Below are positions 45,434 to 52,761 of a DNA stretch of 64,000 bases, in pieces. This DNA comes from Herbidospora cretacea. Lineage in GTDB: Bacteria > Actinomycetota > Actinomycetes > Streptosporangiales > Streptosporangiaceae. Every line of letters begins with the position of its first letter. Position 1 is the first letter of the stretch. Below the pieces are notes generated by a model that was not told the origin of the DNA, did not search any database, and worked only from the letters and a program-made list of their open reading frames with translations. The stretch covers positions 1 to 64,000 of the forward strand of contig NZ_BBXG01000022.1 of the NCBI RefSeq assembly GCF_001570605.1. The letters are read 5' to 3'. The position numbers and the translations under genes are program-made.

Positions 45434-46369
45434 TCACAACCTAACCGGCGCGTCCGCGCATTCCCGAATCAGCGCCCGCGCCTCGCGGGCGACGATCTGA
45501 GGCGACTCCATCTGGGCCACGTGACCGGCCCACGGCAGCGTCACGATGCGGACGTCGCGGAACGCGCGCGAGGCGCGGGCGGCCATGCGCGCGTCGACGA
45601 TGCGGTCGCGGCGCCCGTGGATGACCAGGGTGGGGGCCTCGACCCGGGCCGCCTCACGCCAGAGGTCGGGCCGGAAGTACTCGCGCACGATGCCCCGGGC
45701 CGAGCCGATCATGGCCGAGGCGGAGTAGGGGAGGTCGTCGCGGCGGCGCAGCTCCTCGACGGCGGCGGCCAGCCGGTCGGGGTGCACGCAGCCGACCTCG
45801 CCGTAACACATCGACATGGTGGCCTGGATGCGCTTCTCCGGCGGGACCGCCGCCGACATCCGGCCGATCACGAACTCGGCCACCCCCGGCACCGCCGTCA
45901 GGGCCACCCGCGCCGGGCCCACCCGGGGCAGCAGGTCGGGCATCGCCGGTGAGACCAGGGTGAGCGACTTCACCAGGTCGGGCCGCCAGGCGGCCACCCG
46001 CACCGACACCGCCCCACCCAGCGAGTTGCCGAACAGGTGGACCGGGCCGCCCACCCACTCGATGAAGCGGATCATCGAGCGCGCGTGCGCGGAGACCGAG
46101 TAGTCGCGGTCGGCCGGTTCCGGCGACCATCCCGCTCCCGGCAGGTCGGGCGCGAAGGAGCGCACCTCCTCCTTGAGCAGGTCGGACAGGTCGGTCCAGT
46201 TGGTCCCCGACCCCGCGAGCCCGTGGATCATCACGGCCCTCTCCGAGGGTCCCGCCGGTGTCGCCCGGTAGCTGAGCCGCAGGTCGCCCAGGTCGGTCCG
46301 CTCGCTGGGCCAGTCGGGGACCGGGCCCGAGATCCCCGCAGAAATCGGGCTTTTGGTGCGGTCTGTCAC
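45434..46369 (-). CDS. Alpha/beta fold hydrolase
   Basis: A 311-aa hydrolase with oxyanion region IHGLAGSGTNW, nucleophile elbow LFGNSLGGAVS, the acidic residue in VIHGRRDRIVD and a catalytic His in LPWAGHVAQME. A cap domain lies between about 140 and 225. The substrate is unknown; the family includes esterases and haloalkane dehalogenase-like enzymes. It is 65 nt upstream of moeZ, in the same direction. The start ATG at 46369 lies in a short divergent region before the SH3 genes. Confidence 0.9.
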   Translation of the reverse strand: MTDRTKSPISAGISGPVPDWPSERTDLGDLRLSYRATPAGPSERAVMIHGLAGSGTNWTDLSDLLKEEVRSFAPDLPGAGWSPEPADRDYSVSAHARSMIRFIEWVGGPVHLFGNSLGGAVSVRVAAWRPDLVKSLTLVSPAMPDLLPRVGPARVALTAVPGVAEFVIGRMSAAVPPEKRIQATMSMCYGEVGCVHPDRLAAAVEELRRRDDLPYSASAMIGSARGIVREYFRPDLWREAARVEAPTLVIHGRRDRIVDARMAARASRAFRDVRIVTLPWAGHVAQMESPQIVAREARALIRECADAPVRL

Positions 46370-46517
46370 GTCACGTCCTCCCGCCGTTTACGGACAATCC
46401 ACCCCATCGTACTCCATGACTACGCTAAGTGACCGTAAAGGCCGGATACTGCCCGTTTTGTCACGCAGAGTGAGGACATAACACGATCAGGCACCAGCCA
46501 ATCACAAGGAGTAATTG

Positions 46518-47084
46518 ATGCAGCTCAAGAAGCTCGCCAGCACCCTGGCTACCGCCGCCCTCGTCGGTGGCGGCGCCATCCTGGCCCTCGCGACCCCTGC
46601 CGCCGCCGGCGACGGAGGCTACGAGTGGGCTGGCGACGACTACGGCCACAACTACGGCCGTGGCCACCACCACGGTCACCACAACCACACCTGCGTCTTC
46701 AAGGTCCGCGAGGGCAGCCACCACGCCGACCCGAAGCTGCACCACGGCGTCTTCCCGGCGGGCCGCTTCCGTCACTACGTCAAGGTCCACCACCACCCGA
46801 CGCACCGCAGCCGCATCGTCGGTTACCTGCACGCCGGTGGTTACACCATCGGTAAGTGCCACCCGGTTCGCCACGGTCACCACGGTCACCACGGTGGCTG
46901 GGACGGCGGGGACTGGGACGGCGGCGGCGACTGGGGCGGCGGCGGTGACTGGGGCCACGGCTGGCACCACGGCCACCACTTCCACAAGGTCAAGTCGCAC
47001 TTCAAGCGTCACCGCTGGAGCCCGCGTACCGGCTTCACCGAGGGCTGGCACCTCCAGAAGCAGTACCGCTGGCACCGCAACTAG
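46518..47084 (+). CDS. Secreted His/Gly-rich protein with SH3-like core
   Basis: A 188-aa exported protein. ATG at 46518 follows AAGGAG with 7-nt spacing. A signal peptide (about 1-29, ending TPAAAG) is followed by an N-terminal stretch GHHHGHHNH, a core with two cysteines (CVFKVREGS ... TIGKCHPV) and the pattern VHHHPTHRSRIVGYLHAGG typical of a bacterial SH3-like domain, then a Gly/Trp/Asp/His tail (DGGDWDGGGDW, HGWHHGHHFH). More than 35 histidines suggest metal or pH sensing or wall binding; that is inference. A terminator follows at 47138. Confidence 0.78.
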   Translation: MQLKKLASTLATAALVGGGAILALATPAAAGDGGYEWAGDDYGHNYGRGHHHGHHNHTCVFKVREGSHHADPKLHHGVFPAGRFRHYVKVHHHPTHRSRIVGYLHAGGYTIGKCHPVRHGHHGHHGGWDGGDWDGGGDWGGGGDWGHGWHHGHHFHKVKSHFKRHRWSPRTGFTEGWHLQKQYRWHRN

Positions 47085-47137
47085 TTTCACCTGATCACAG
47101 GATGACCTACGTCGTCTCCTGAGATCGCCGCGACGAT

Positions 47138-47178
47138 CGTGCCGCGATGACTCCAAGTCATCGCGGCACGTTTCGTTT
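47138..47178 (+). terminator. Intrinsic terminator
   Basis: A perfect 15-bp stem (CGTGCCGCGATGACT, 47138-47152, with its complement at 47156-47170) is followed by TTTCGTTT on the plus strand, 54 nt after the stop of the His-rich gene. It separates that gene from the second SH3 gene at 47230. Confidence 0.9.
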
Positions 47179-47229
47179 GGTCACACAGGGTTATCACCGA
47201 GAGCATCACGATGATTACTAGGAGTGATG

Positions 47230-47577
47230 ATGGTTACCCGTCTGACTGGAATCGCCCTCGCGGCGGCCCTGGCCTCCGGCGCCCTGGTGACGGCGGCGGC
47301 CCCCGCGGGCGCGACGGCCTGCTCGTACCAGCTCGTCAAGGGCGCGGCGAGCATGTTCAACGCGGGCGCGCCCGTCCACCAGTACCCGAGCGTCAAGAGC
47401 AAAGTGATCGACGACCTCTACAACCTCGGTGACTTCATGACCGGCGGCTGCCGGTTCTACGGCAACGGCCAGTGGCGCAAGATCGTGGGCGTGGGCAACG
47501 GCCGGGTGGGCTACACCCTGGCGGCCTACCTGAAGAGGGGCAACAGGTTCCAGCTCGACCCCTACGACAACAGGTGA
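47230..47577 (+). CDS. Secreted SH3-like small protein
   Basis: A 115-aa exported protein: signal peptide (about 1-28, ending APAGATA), then a disulfide-type core between CSYQLV and GGCRFYG with VHQYPSVKSKVIDDLYNLGD, an SH3b-like pattern parallel to the His-rich neighbour. GVGNGRVGYTLAAYLKRG closes the fold. The start ATG 47230 is chosen over 47227 because AGGAG lies 5 nt upstream. It ends directly against the Ku stop (47578). A cell-wall interaction is plausible. Confidence 0.75.
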   Translation: MVTRLTGIALAAALASGALVTAAAPAGATACSYQLVKGAASMFNAGAPVHQYPSVKSKVIDDLYNLGDFMTGGCRFYGNGQWRKIVGVGNGRVGYTLAAYLKRGNRFQLDPYDNR

Positions 47578-48408
47578 CTAGGCGCTCTTGCGGGTCTTCT
47601 TCTTGGGCTCCGCCTTCTTCTTCTGCGTGCCCTCGCGCTCGCGCTTGGCCGCGTCGACGCTGGCCCGCAGAGCGGCCATGAGGTCGACGGCCGGGCCCGC
47701 CTCGGCCGGCCCCTCGACCTGGACGACCTCGCGCCCGGCCACCTTGGCGTCGATGACCTCCTGGAGCGCCTCGCGGTAGGCGTCCTTGTACTCCGAGGGG
47801 TCGAAGTCGGCCACCATCGTCTCGATCAGCGACTCGGCCATCTTGAGCTCCTGCGGGCGCAGGTCGATGTCCTCGTCGAGGAAGCCGAAGTCGGCGGTGC
47901 GGACCTCGTCGGGCCAGAGCATCGTCTCCAGGACGAAGATCCCGTCGCGGACGCGGAGGGTGGCCAGCGATTCGCGCTGGCGCAGCGCGACCTTCACGAT
48001 CGCGACCTGGCCCGACCGTTCGAGCGCGTCGCGCAGCAGCACGTAGGGCTTCGCGCCCTGGGCGTCCGGCTCCAGGAAGTAGGACTTGGCGAAGTAGATG
48101 GGGTCGATCTGGTCGACGGGGGTGAACTGGAGGACGTCGATGCGGCGCGAGCTCGACAGCGGAAGGTCGGCGAAGTCGTCGTCGGTCAGCACCACCATGT
48201 CGCCGGTGGGCAGTTCGTAGCCCTTGGCGATGTCGGCGTAGGCGACCTCCTCGCCGTCGACCGTGCAGACCCGCTTGTAGCGGATGCGCCCGCCGTCCTC
48301 CCGGTGCACCTGGTGGAAGGAGACGTCCTTCTGCTCGGTCGCCGAGTAGAGCTTGACCGGGATCGTCACCAGCCCGAACGAGATGGCGCCCTTCCAGATG
48401 CTGCGCAT
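47578..48408 (-). CDS. ku: Ku protein (NHEJ)
   Basis: A 276-aa bacterial Ku, homodimeric ring that holds DNA ends and recruits LigD. Family markers are MRSIWKGAISFGLVTIPVKL at the start, RYKRVCTVDGEEV and YFLEPDAQG, and LRVRDGIFVLETMLWPDEV. The lysine-rich tail (KREREGTQKKKAEPKKKTRKS) is the end-threading extension seen in actinobacterial Ku. The start ATG 48408 gives the common MRSIW terminus; a GTG at 48414 is the alternative. It is divergent from the ligase. Confidence 0.95.
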   Translation of the reverse strand: MRSIWKGAISFGLVTIPVKLYSATEQKDVSFHQVHREDGGRIRYKRVCTVDGEEVAYADIAKGYELPTGDMVVLTDDDFADLPLSSSRRIDVLQFTPVDQIDPIYFAKSYFLEPDAQGAKPYVLLRDALERSGQVAIVKVALRQRESLATLRVRDGIFVLETMLWPDEVRTADFGFLDEDIDLRPQELKMAESLIETMVADFDPSEYKDAYREALQEVIDAKVAGREVVQVEGPAEAGPAVDLMAALRASVDAAKREREGTQKKKAEPKKKTRKSA

Positions 48409-48485
48409 GGCCACATTCTCGTCTCTGTGTTCGAATCACGCTATGTCGGGATTCAAGGGACTTACCTAAGGGGGACATACCCTCT

Positions 48486-49415
48486 GTGGCACTGTCATAT
48501 CCGGTCGAACCGATGCTCGCCGTACCCGGCGCACTGCCGTCGGACGGTTCCCGGTACGTGCTCGAGGTCAAGTGGGACGGCATCCGCGTCCTGGCCTACC
48601 TGGAGGGCTCGCCGCGCCTGTTCGGGCGCAAGGGGGTCGAGGTCACCGGGCGGTATCCCGAGGTCTGCCGCCTGGAGGTGCCCGGTCACCGGGTCGTGCT
48701 CGACGGCGAGGTGGTCGCCTTCGACCACGAGGGGAAGCCGTCGTTCGAGCTGGTCCAGCGGCGGATGCACGTCGGCGATCCGGCCGCCCACGGGCTGCTG
48801 GGGACGGTGCCGGTCACGTACATGCCCTTCGACCTGCTCGCCCTCGACGGCGCGCCGCTGCTCGACCGGCCCTACTACGAGCGGCGCGCCCTGCTGGAGT
48901 CGCTCGGGATCACGGTCGCGCCCACCTTCCCGTGCCATCCCGACGTCGTGGCCGCGACGAGGCAGCAGGGGCTCGAAGGGGTGGTGGCCAAGCACGTCGA
49001 CTCGCGCTACCGGCCGGGCACCCGGTCACCGTGGTGGGTCAAGGTGAAGAACGTGACCGAGCGCGAGGTCGTGATCGGCGGGTGGCGGCCGGGCCGGGGG
49101 CGGCGCTCCGGCGGGATCGGGTCGCTGCTGATGGGCGCCTTCGGGCCCGAGGGCCTCGTCTTCCTCGGCCACGTCGGCACGGGGTTCAGCGACGCCGCCC
49201 TCGACGAACTGCTCGCGCTGCTCGCGCCGCTGGAGATCCCGCGCAGCGCGTACGCGAAGGTGCTGCCACGGGAGATCGCCAGAGACGCCCGCTGGGTGCG
49301 CCCGGAGATCGTCGGCGAGGTCACCTACGCCAACCAGACCACCGAGGGCCGCCTGCGCGCCCCCTCCTGGCGCGGGCTGCGCCCGGACAAGATCCCGGCG
49401 GAGGTACGGCTGTGA
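48486..49415 (+). CDS. ligD: ATP-dependent DNA ligase domain protein (LigD ligase)
   Basis: A 309-aa ligase with the nucleotidyltransferase Lys29 in EVKWDGIRVLAY, motif III GEVVAFD, motif IIIa MPFDLLALD, motif IV LEGVVAKHVDSRY and motif V WVKVKN, then an OB-fold (IGGWRPGRGRRSGGIGSLLMG). It corresponds to the ligase part of LigD as a separate protein. The start is GTG at 48486. It overlaps the polymerase gene by 4 nt. No nuclease (3'-phosphoesterase) domain is present here. Confidence 0.94.
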   Translation: MALSYPVEPMLAVPGALPSDGSRYVLEVKWDGIRVLAYLEGSPRLFGRKGVEVTGRYPEVCRLEVPGHRVVLDGEVVAFDHEGKPSFELVQRRMHVGDPAAHGLLGTVPVTYMPFDLLALDGAPLLDRPYYERRALLESLGITVAPTFPCHPDVVAATRQQGLEGVVAKHVDSRYRPGTRSPWWVKVKNVTEREVVIGGWRPGRGRRSGGIGSLLMGAFGPEGLVFLGHVGTGFSDAALDELLALLAPLEIPRSAYAKVLPREIARDARWVRPEIVGEVTYANQTTEGRLRAPSWRGLRPDKIPAEVRL

Positions 49416-50278
49416 AGAAGGTCCCCGTCCAGGTCGAGGGCCGTGACCTGGTGCTGAGCAACCTCGACAAGGTCCTCTATCCCGAGGTGGGCTTCACCAA
49501 GGCCGAGGTGATCGACTACTACACCCGGATCTCCCCCGTGCTGCTCCCCCACCTGAGGGGCCGCCCGCTGACGGTGAAGCGCTACCCGAACGGCGTCGGC
49601 GGCGCCTTCTTCTTCGAGAAGAACGCGCCCCGCCACACCCCGTCGTGGATCAGGACGGTACGCCTGCCCGTCCCCGGCAGCACGAAGGACCGCGAGACCA
49701 TCGACTTCCCCGTCGTCGACGACCTGCCCACGCTGGTCTACTTCGCGAATCTGGCGGCCCTGGAGCTCCACGTGCCCATGTGGCGGGTTTCGGACGCGGG
49801 CGAGGCGCTGCCGCCCGATCTGCTCGTCTTCGACCTCGACCCCGGCGAGCCGGCCACCATCGTCGAGTGCTGCGCGGTCGCCCTGCTGCTCCGCGACGCC
49901 CTCGCCGAGGACGGCCACGAGTGCTTCCCCAAGACCAGCGGCAACAAGGGCATGCAACTCCACGTGCCGTGGGACTCCCAGGAGAGCACCTCCGCCTACG
50001 CGAAGGCCCTCGCCGAACGGCTCGCCCGCAAATACGACTTCGTCACCGCCGTGATGGCTAAGCGAGAGCGCCCGGGGAAGGTGTTCATCGACTGGAGCCA
50101 GAACAACCCCGCCAAGACCACCGTCGCCGTCTACTCGATCCGCGCCAACCCGCAACCGACCGTCTCCACCCCGCTGACCTGGGACGAGGTCGCCGACTGC
50201 GACGACCCCGACCAGCTCAGACTCACCACGGCCGACGTGCTGGCACGGGTCAGGGCACACGGGGACCTGTTCCCGTAA
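49412..50278 (+). CDS. ligD: LigD polymerase (primase-type) domain protein
   Basis: A 288-aa archaeo-eukaryotic-primase-like polymerase of the LigD PolDom type. Catalytic Asp pair in LLVFDLDPGEP, with PKTSGNKGMQLHVP and VFIDWSQNNPAKTTVA as further signatures; the N-terminal LSNLDKVLYPEVGFTKAEVI is typical. It fills gaps at breaks, favouring ribonucleotides. GTG at 49412 shares GTGA with the ligase stop. Splitting LigD into separate domain proteins recurs in actinomycetes and probably reassembles on Ku-bound ends. Confidence 0.95.
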   Translation: MKKVPVQVEGRDLVLSNLDKVLYPEVGFTKAEVIDYYTRISPVLLPHLRGRPLTVKRYPNGVGGAFFFEKNAPRHTPSWIRTVRLPVPGSTKDRETIDFPVVDDLPTLVYFANLAALELHVPMWRVSDAGEALPPDLLVFDLDPGEPATIVECCAVALLLRDALAEDGHECFPKTSGNKGMQLHVPWDSQESTSAYAKALAERLARKYDFVTAVMAKRERPGKVFIDWSQNNPAKTTVAVYSIRANPQPTVSTPLTWDEVADCDDPDQLRLTTADVLARVRAHGDLFP

Positions 50279-50300
50279 TGTGAGCCGGAAGGAGGACATC

Positions 50301-50474
50301 ATGTCCGAGAGTGGAAGCGAGGCCCCCGAGGCCGACGTCGCCGAGCAGAACCGCCCGCTCGACGACGAGCCCGAGGAGAACCCCTGGCCGGAGGATCTGC
50401 CCCTGGAGGCCGACCCGGCGGACGCCACCGACCAGAACCGGACATACGACGACGACGAGGACGACTATCGCTGA
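50301..50474 (+). CDS. Small acidic hypothetical protein, 57 aa
   Basis: A strongly acidic, probably disordered protein (Asp/Glu dominate, ending DDDEDDYR, with repeated DQNR/EQNR). ATG at 50301 follows AAGGAGG with proper spacing. It lies 22 nt after the LigD polymerase stop in the same direction. I do not recognise a family. An acidic DNA-mimic or chaperone-like accessory to the NHEJ proteins is conceivable but not shown. Confidence 0.65.
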   Translation: MSESGSEAPEADVAEQNRPLDDEPEENPWPEDLPLEADPADATDQNRTYDDDEDDYR

Positions 50475-50588
50475 CCTGGTGGCCCAGCCGTAGGATGGGG
50501 CCGCCGAAAGCGAGACGCGGACGGCCGAAGGCCGGCTGTGGCTCGCGCTTGGGAATCTGCCTAGAAGCTTCGCGCGCAAGGAGTGGCT

Positions 50589-51209
50589 GTGACCGCAACC
50601 CCGGATGCCAAACCCCGGGGCACCCGGCTGCCCCGGCTCGCCCGCCGCCGCCAGCTGCTCAGCGCTGCGCAGGAGGTCTTCGTGGAGAACGGCTACCACG
50701 CGGCCGCCATGGACGAGATCGCCGAGCGGGCCGGAGTCAGCAAGCCGGTGCTCTACCAGCACTTCCCCGGGAAGCTGGAGCTCTATCTGGCGCTGCTCGA
50801 CGTCCACGTCGACGACATGGTCGCGCGCTGCAACGAGGCGCTGGCCTCCACGAGCGACAACAAGCAGCGCGTCCAGGCCGCGATCGGCGCCTTCTTCGAC
50901 TTCGTCTCCAGCCAGGGCGAGGCCTTCCGCCTGGTCTTCGAGAGCGACCTGCGCAACGTCGCGGCCGTCCGCGAGCGCATGGAGCGGTCGCTGCGCCAGA
51001 GCGCCGACGCGATCGCCGAGGTCATCCAGGAGGACACCGGCTGCTCCAGCGAAGACGCCCACCTGCTCGGCGTCGGGCTCGTCGGCATGGCCGAGGTGAG
51101 CGCCCGCTACTGGCTGACCAGCGGCGGCGCGATCCCGAAGGACGCGGCGGCCGGGCTCATCGCCCGCCTCGCCTGGCGCGGCATCGGCGGTTTCCCCCGC
51201 ACAACCTGA
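50589..51209 (+). CDS. TetR/AcrR family transcriptional regulator
   Basis: A 206-aa TetR-type regulator with the N-terminal helix-turn-helix (QLLSAAQEVF...MDEIAERAGVSKPVLYQHFPGK) and a helical ligand-binding half. The start is GTG at 50589, with AAGGAG 6 nt upstream; GTG at 50583 overlaps that site. In mycobacteria the orthologue is next to the DUF3107 gene, as here. The target is likely its own region or lipid metabolism; not visible in the sequence. Confidence 0.93.
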   Translation: MTATPDAKPRGTRLPRLARRRQLLSAAQEVFVENGYHAAAMDEIAERAGVSKPVLYQHFPGKLELYLALLDVHVDDMVARCNEALASTSDNKQRVQAAIGAFFDFVSSQGEAFRLVFESDLRNVAAVRERMERSLRQSADAIAEVIQEDTGCSSEDAHLLGVGLVGMAEVSARYWLTSGGAIPKDAAAGLIARLAWRGIGGFPRTT

Positions 51210-51286
51210 GTTTTACGCCTGTCGCGATCAGGCACTGCCGGTGGGATTTCCGGGGTCACCATGGAAACCTCTCGAAAGGGGCCCAG

Positions 51287-51517
51287 ATGGAAATCAAGAT
51301 CGCAGTGCAGTCGGTGCACCGTGAACTCGTCGTCGAGACCGACCTCACCGTCGAGGAGATCGAGGCGGAGGTCCGCAACGCGCTCGCGGCCGACCGCGGC
51401 GTCTTCTCCATCACCGACGTCAAGGGGACCCGGGTGATCGTGCCGGTCGCGGCACTCGGCTTCATCGAGATCGGCGAGGGGGCCAGCCGCTCGGTCGGCT
51501 TCGGCGGCACCCTCTGA
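51287..51517 (+). CDS. DUF3107 family protein
   Basis: A 76-aa small alpha/beta protein of the DUF3107 (TB9.4) family, short and acidic: MEIKIAVQSVHRELVVETD, a helix-rich EIEAEVRNALAADRG and a C-terminal SRSVGFGGTL. ATG at 51287 follows GAAAGGGG. It is 77 nt downstream of TetR. The role is unknown although the family is nearly universal in actinobacteria; the TB9.4 antigen is its mycobacterial member. Confidence 0.92.
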   Translation: MEIKIAVQSVHRELVVETDLTVEEIEAEVRNALAADRGVFSITDVKGTRVIVPVAALGFIEIGEGASRSVGFGGTL

Positions 51518-51845
51518 TCCCAGGCGGATTCAGTGCCGCGAGCCACGGCCGCCTCTCGTTTGAGGGCCGTCGGGCGCCGCTGTGAAAGGCGGCGCCCACT
51601 GGCTTCTCTAATGTGGACCGTGGATACAACCCGGCGGACGTCTGCGTGGGACATGTGCGTCGTCCCTGCGTCTGCTGATGGTCGGGCATCCTGAGCTCGC
51701 CCTGCGCATCACTGCGCGGGAGGCCCATCGATTCGGTCCACATCTTGTCAAGGAACTGCCGTAGCGGCGCGAGGCCCTCATAACTCGCACGGTACAACCC
51801 CTTGGCGCCTTCACGCCTCTCGATCATCACTCTGGGGCGCCTGAT
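51518..51845. other. Intergenic region with hairpin and gene remnant
   Basis: This 328-bp stretch between DUF3107 and the ferritin-like gene holds a GC-rich inverted repeat (51572-51597, GGGCGCCG with CGGCGCCC, 10-nt loop) that could terminate the DUF3107 transcript, and the ArsR-like remnant listed separately. No intact gene is visible. Confidence 0.6.
51715..51836 (-). pseudogene. Remnant of an ArsR-type regulator C-terminus
   Basis: The minus strand from 51836 reads a wing-plus-last-helix segment as MIERREGAKGLYRASYEGL followed by APLRQFLDKMW. This is close to the end of actinobacterial ArsR-family repressors, where ERREGRRRLYRA leads into LAPLREFLDxxW. The N-terminal DNA-binding half is missing and no promoter or ribosome site is seen. 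It looks like a truncated vestige. The edges are approximate. Confidence 0.5.
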
Positions 51846-52499
51846 TCAGCCTCCGGGAGTGAGCCCCAGCGCCGACATCCGCTTGCCGTGTTCCTCTGTG
51901 AGCTGCGCGAACATCCGCCCGATGGCCGCCAGGTCGTCGCCGTCGACCAGCAGTTCGGCCAGTTCCGGCCGGGCCGCCGCGACCCGGTGTGCCTGGCTCA
52001 GCGCCTCGCCCACGAGCCGCCGCGCCCACAGGGCCAGCCGGCCGCCCAGCCTCGGGTCGTCCTCCATGGCCTTCCGCACCCGCTCCACGACCAGCTCCGA
52101 GCGGGCCTCGTCGGCCAGCGCCTGGTCGACCAGCTTCTGGGTCTCCTCGTCGACCCGCCGCGCGGCCACCCGGTAGAAGTCGCCCGCCAGGCCGGTGCCG
52201 ACGTAGGCCTTGACCAGGGCCTCGTACCAGTCGCTCGGCTGGGTCTGCTCGTGCCAGGCGTCGAGCGCCGGGGCGAAGGGGGCCATCGCCGCCTCGGGGT
52301 CGGCCCCGAGAACGCTGATCCGGTCGCGGACGAGCTGGAAGTGAGCGTATTCGGCGGCCGCCACGTCGCCCAGCGCGGCCGTGTCGGTCAGCGAGGGAGC
52401 CAGCAGGGAGGCGTCCTGCGCCATCCGGAGGAAAGCGGTGAGCTCGGCGTAGGCGAGCACGCCCAGAAGATCGACGACACCGGGGCGGGTAATGGTCAT
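51846..52499 (-). CDS. Ferritin-like fold protein
   Basis: A 217-aa all-helical protein with spaced acidic and His residues fitting a diiron site in a four-helix bundle: AYAELTAFLRM, AAEYAHFQLVRDR, ADEARSELVVERV and a final EEHGKRMSALGL. It resembles Rv3210c and tRNA-hydroxylase-like ferritin-fold proteins that carry one or two metal ions. The start ATG 52499 is preferred over upstream in-frame codons. It is divergent from rhlE, as in mycobacteria. Confidence 0.85.
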   Translation of the reverse strand: MTITRPGVVDLLGVLAYAELTAFLRMAQDASLLAPSLTDTAALGDVAAAEYAHFQLVRDRISVLGADPEAAMAPFAPALDAWHEQTQPSDWYEALVKAYVGTGLAGDFYRVAARRVDEETQKLVDQALADEARSELVVERVRKAMEDDPRLGGRLALWARRLVGEALSQAHRVAAARPELAELLVDGDDLAAIGRMFAQLTEEHGKRMSALGLTPGG

Positions 52500-52613
52500 G
52501 GCAGCAGCGTAGGGCCCGTGTCTCACGAAGAAACATGTGAAACACGCCGCAAATCGGTTAGCAGCTGTGGTATCGAGTAGACTACTTGCGAGAAGTGCGA
52601 CCGCACTGTGTTG

Positions 52614-52637
52614 ATCCGGGGTATTGATCCCCCGGAT
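52614..52637 (+). promoter_or_regulatory. Leader hairpin upstream of rhlE
   Basis: ATCCGGGG (52614-52621) pairs with CCCCGGAT (52630-52637) around an 8-nt loop, inside the 5' region of the RNA helicase gene. Helicase genes of this group often have long leaders with autoregulation or cold response. The hairpin is seen directly; its regulatory role is inference. Confidence 0.35.
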
Positions 52638-52761
52638 AACCCCCAGAGAGCTTGGCTGCGAGCGGTCGCGTACGACGTCGAAGGCGCCTTTCGTAAGGAC
52701 CCGGCACGCGAGCCCGTTTGGTCACGAAGCCGCCTTCGCCACACGACTGAGGCAGGCGACG

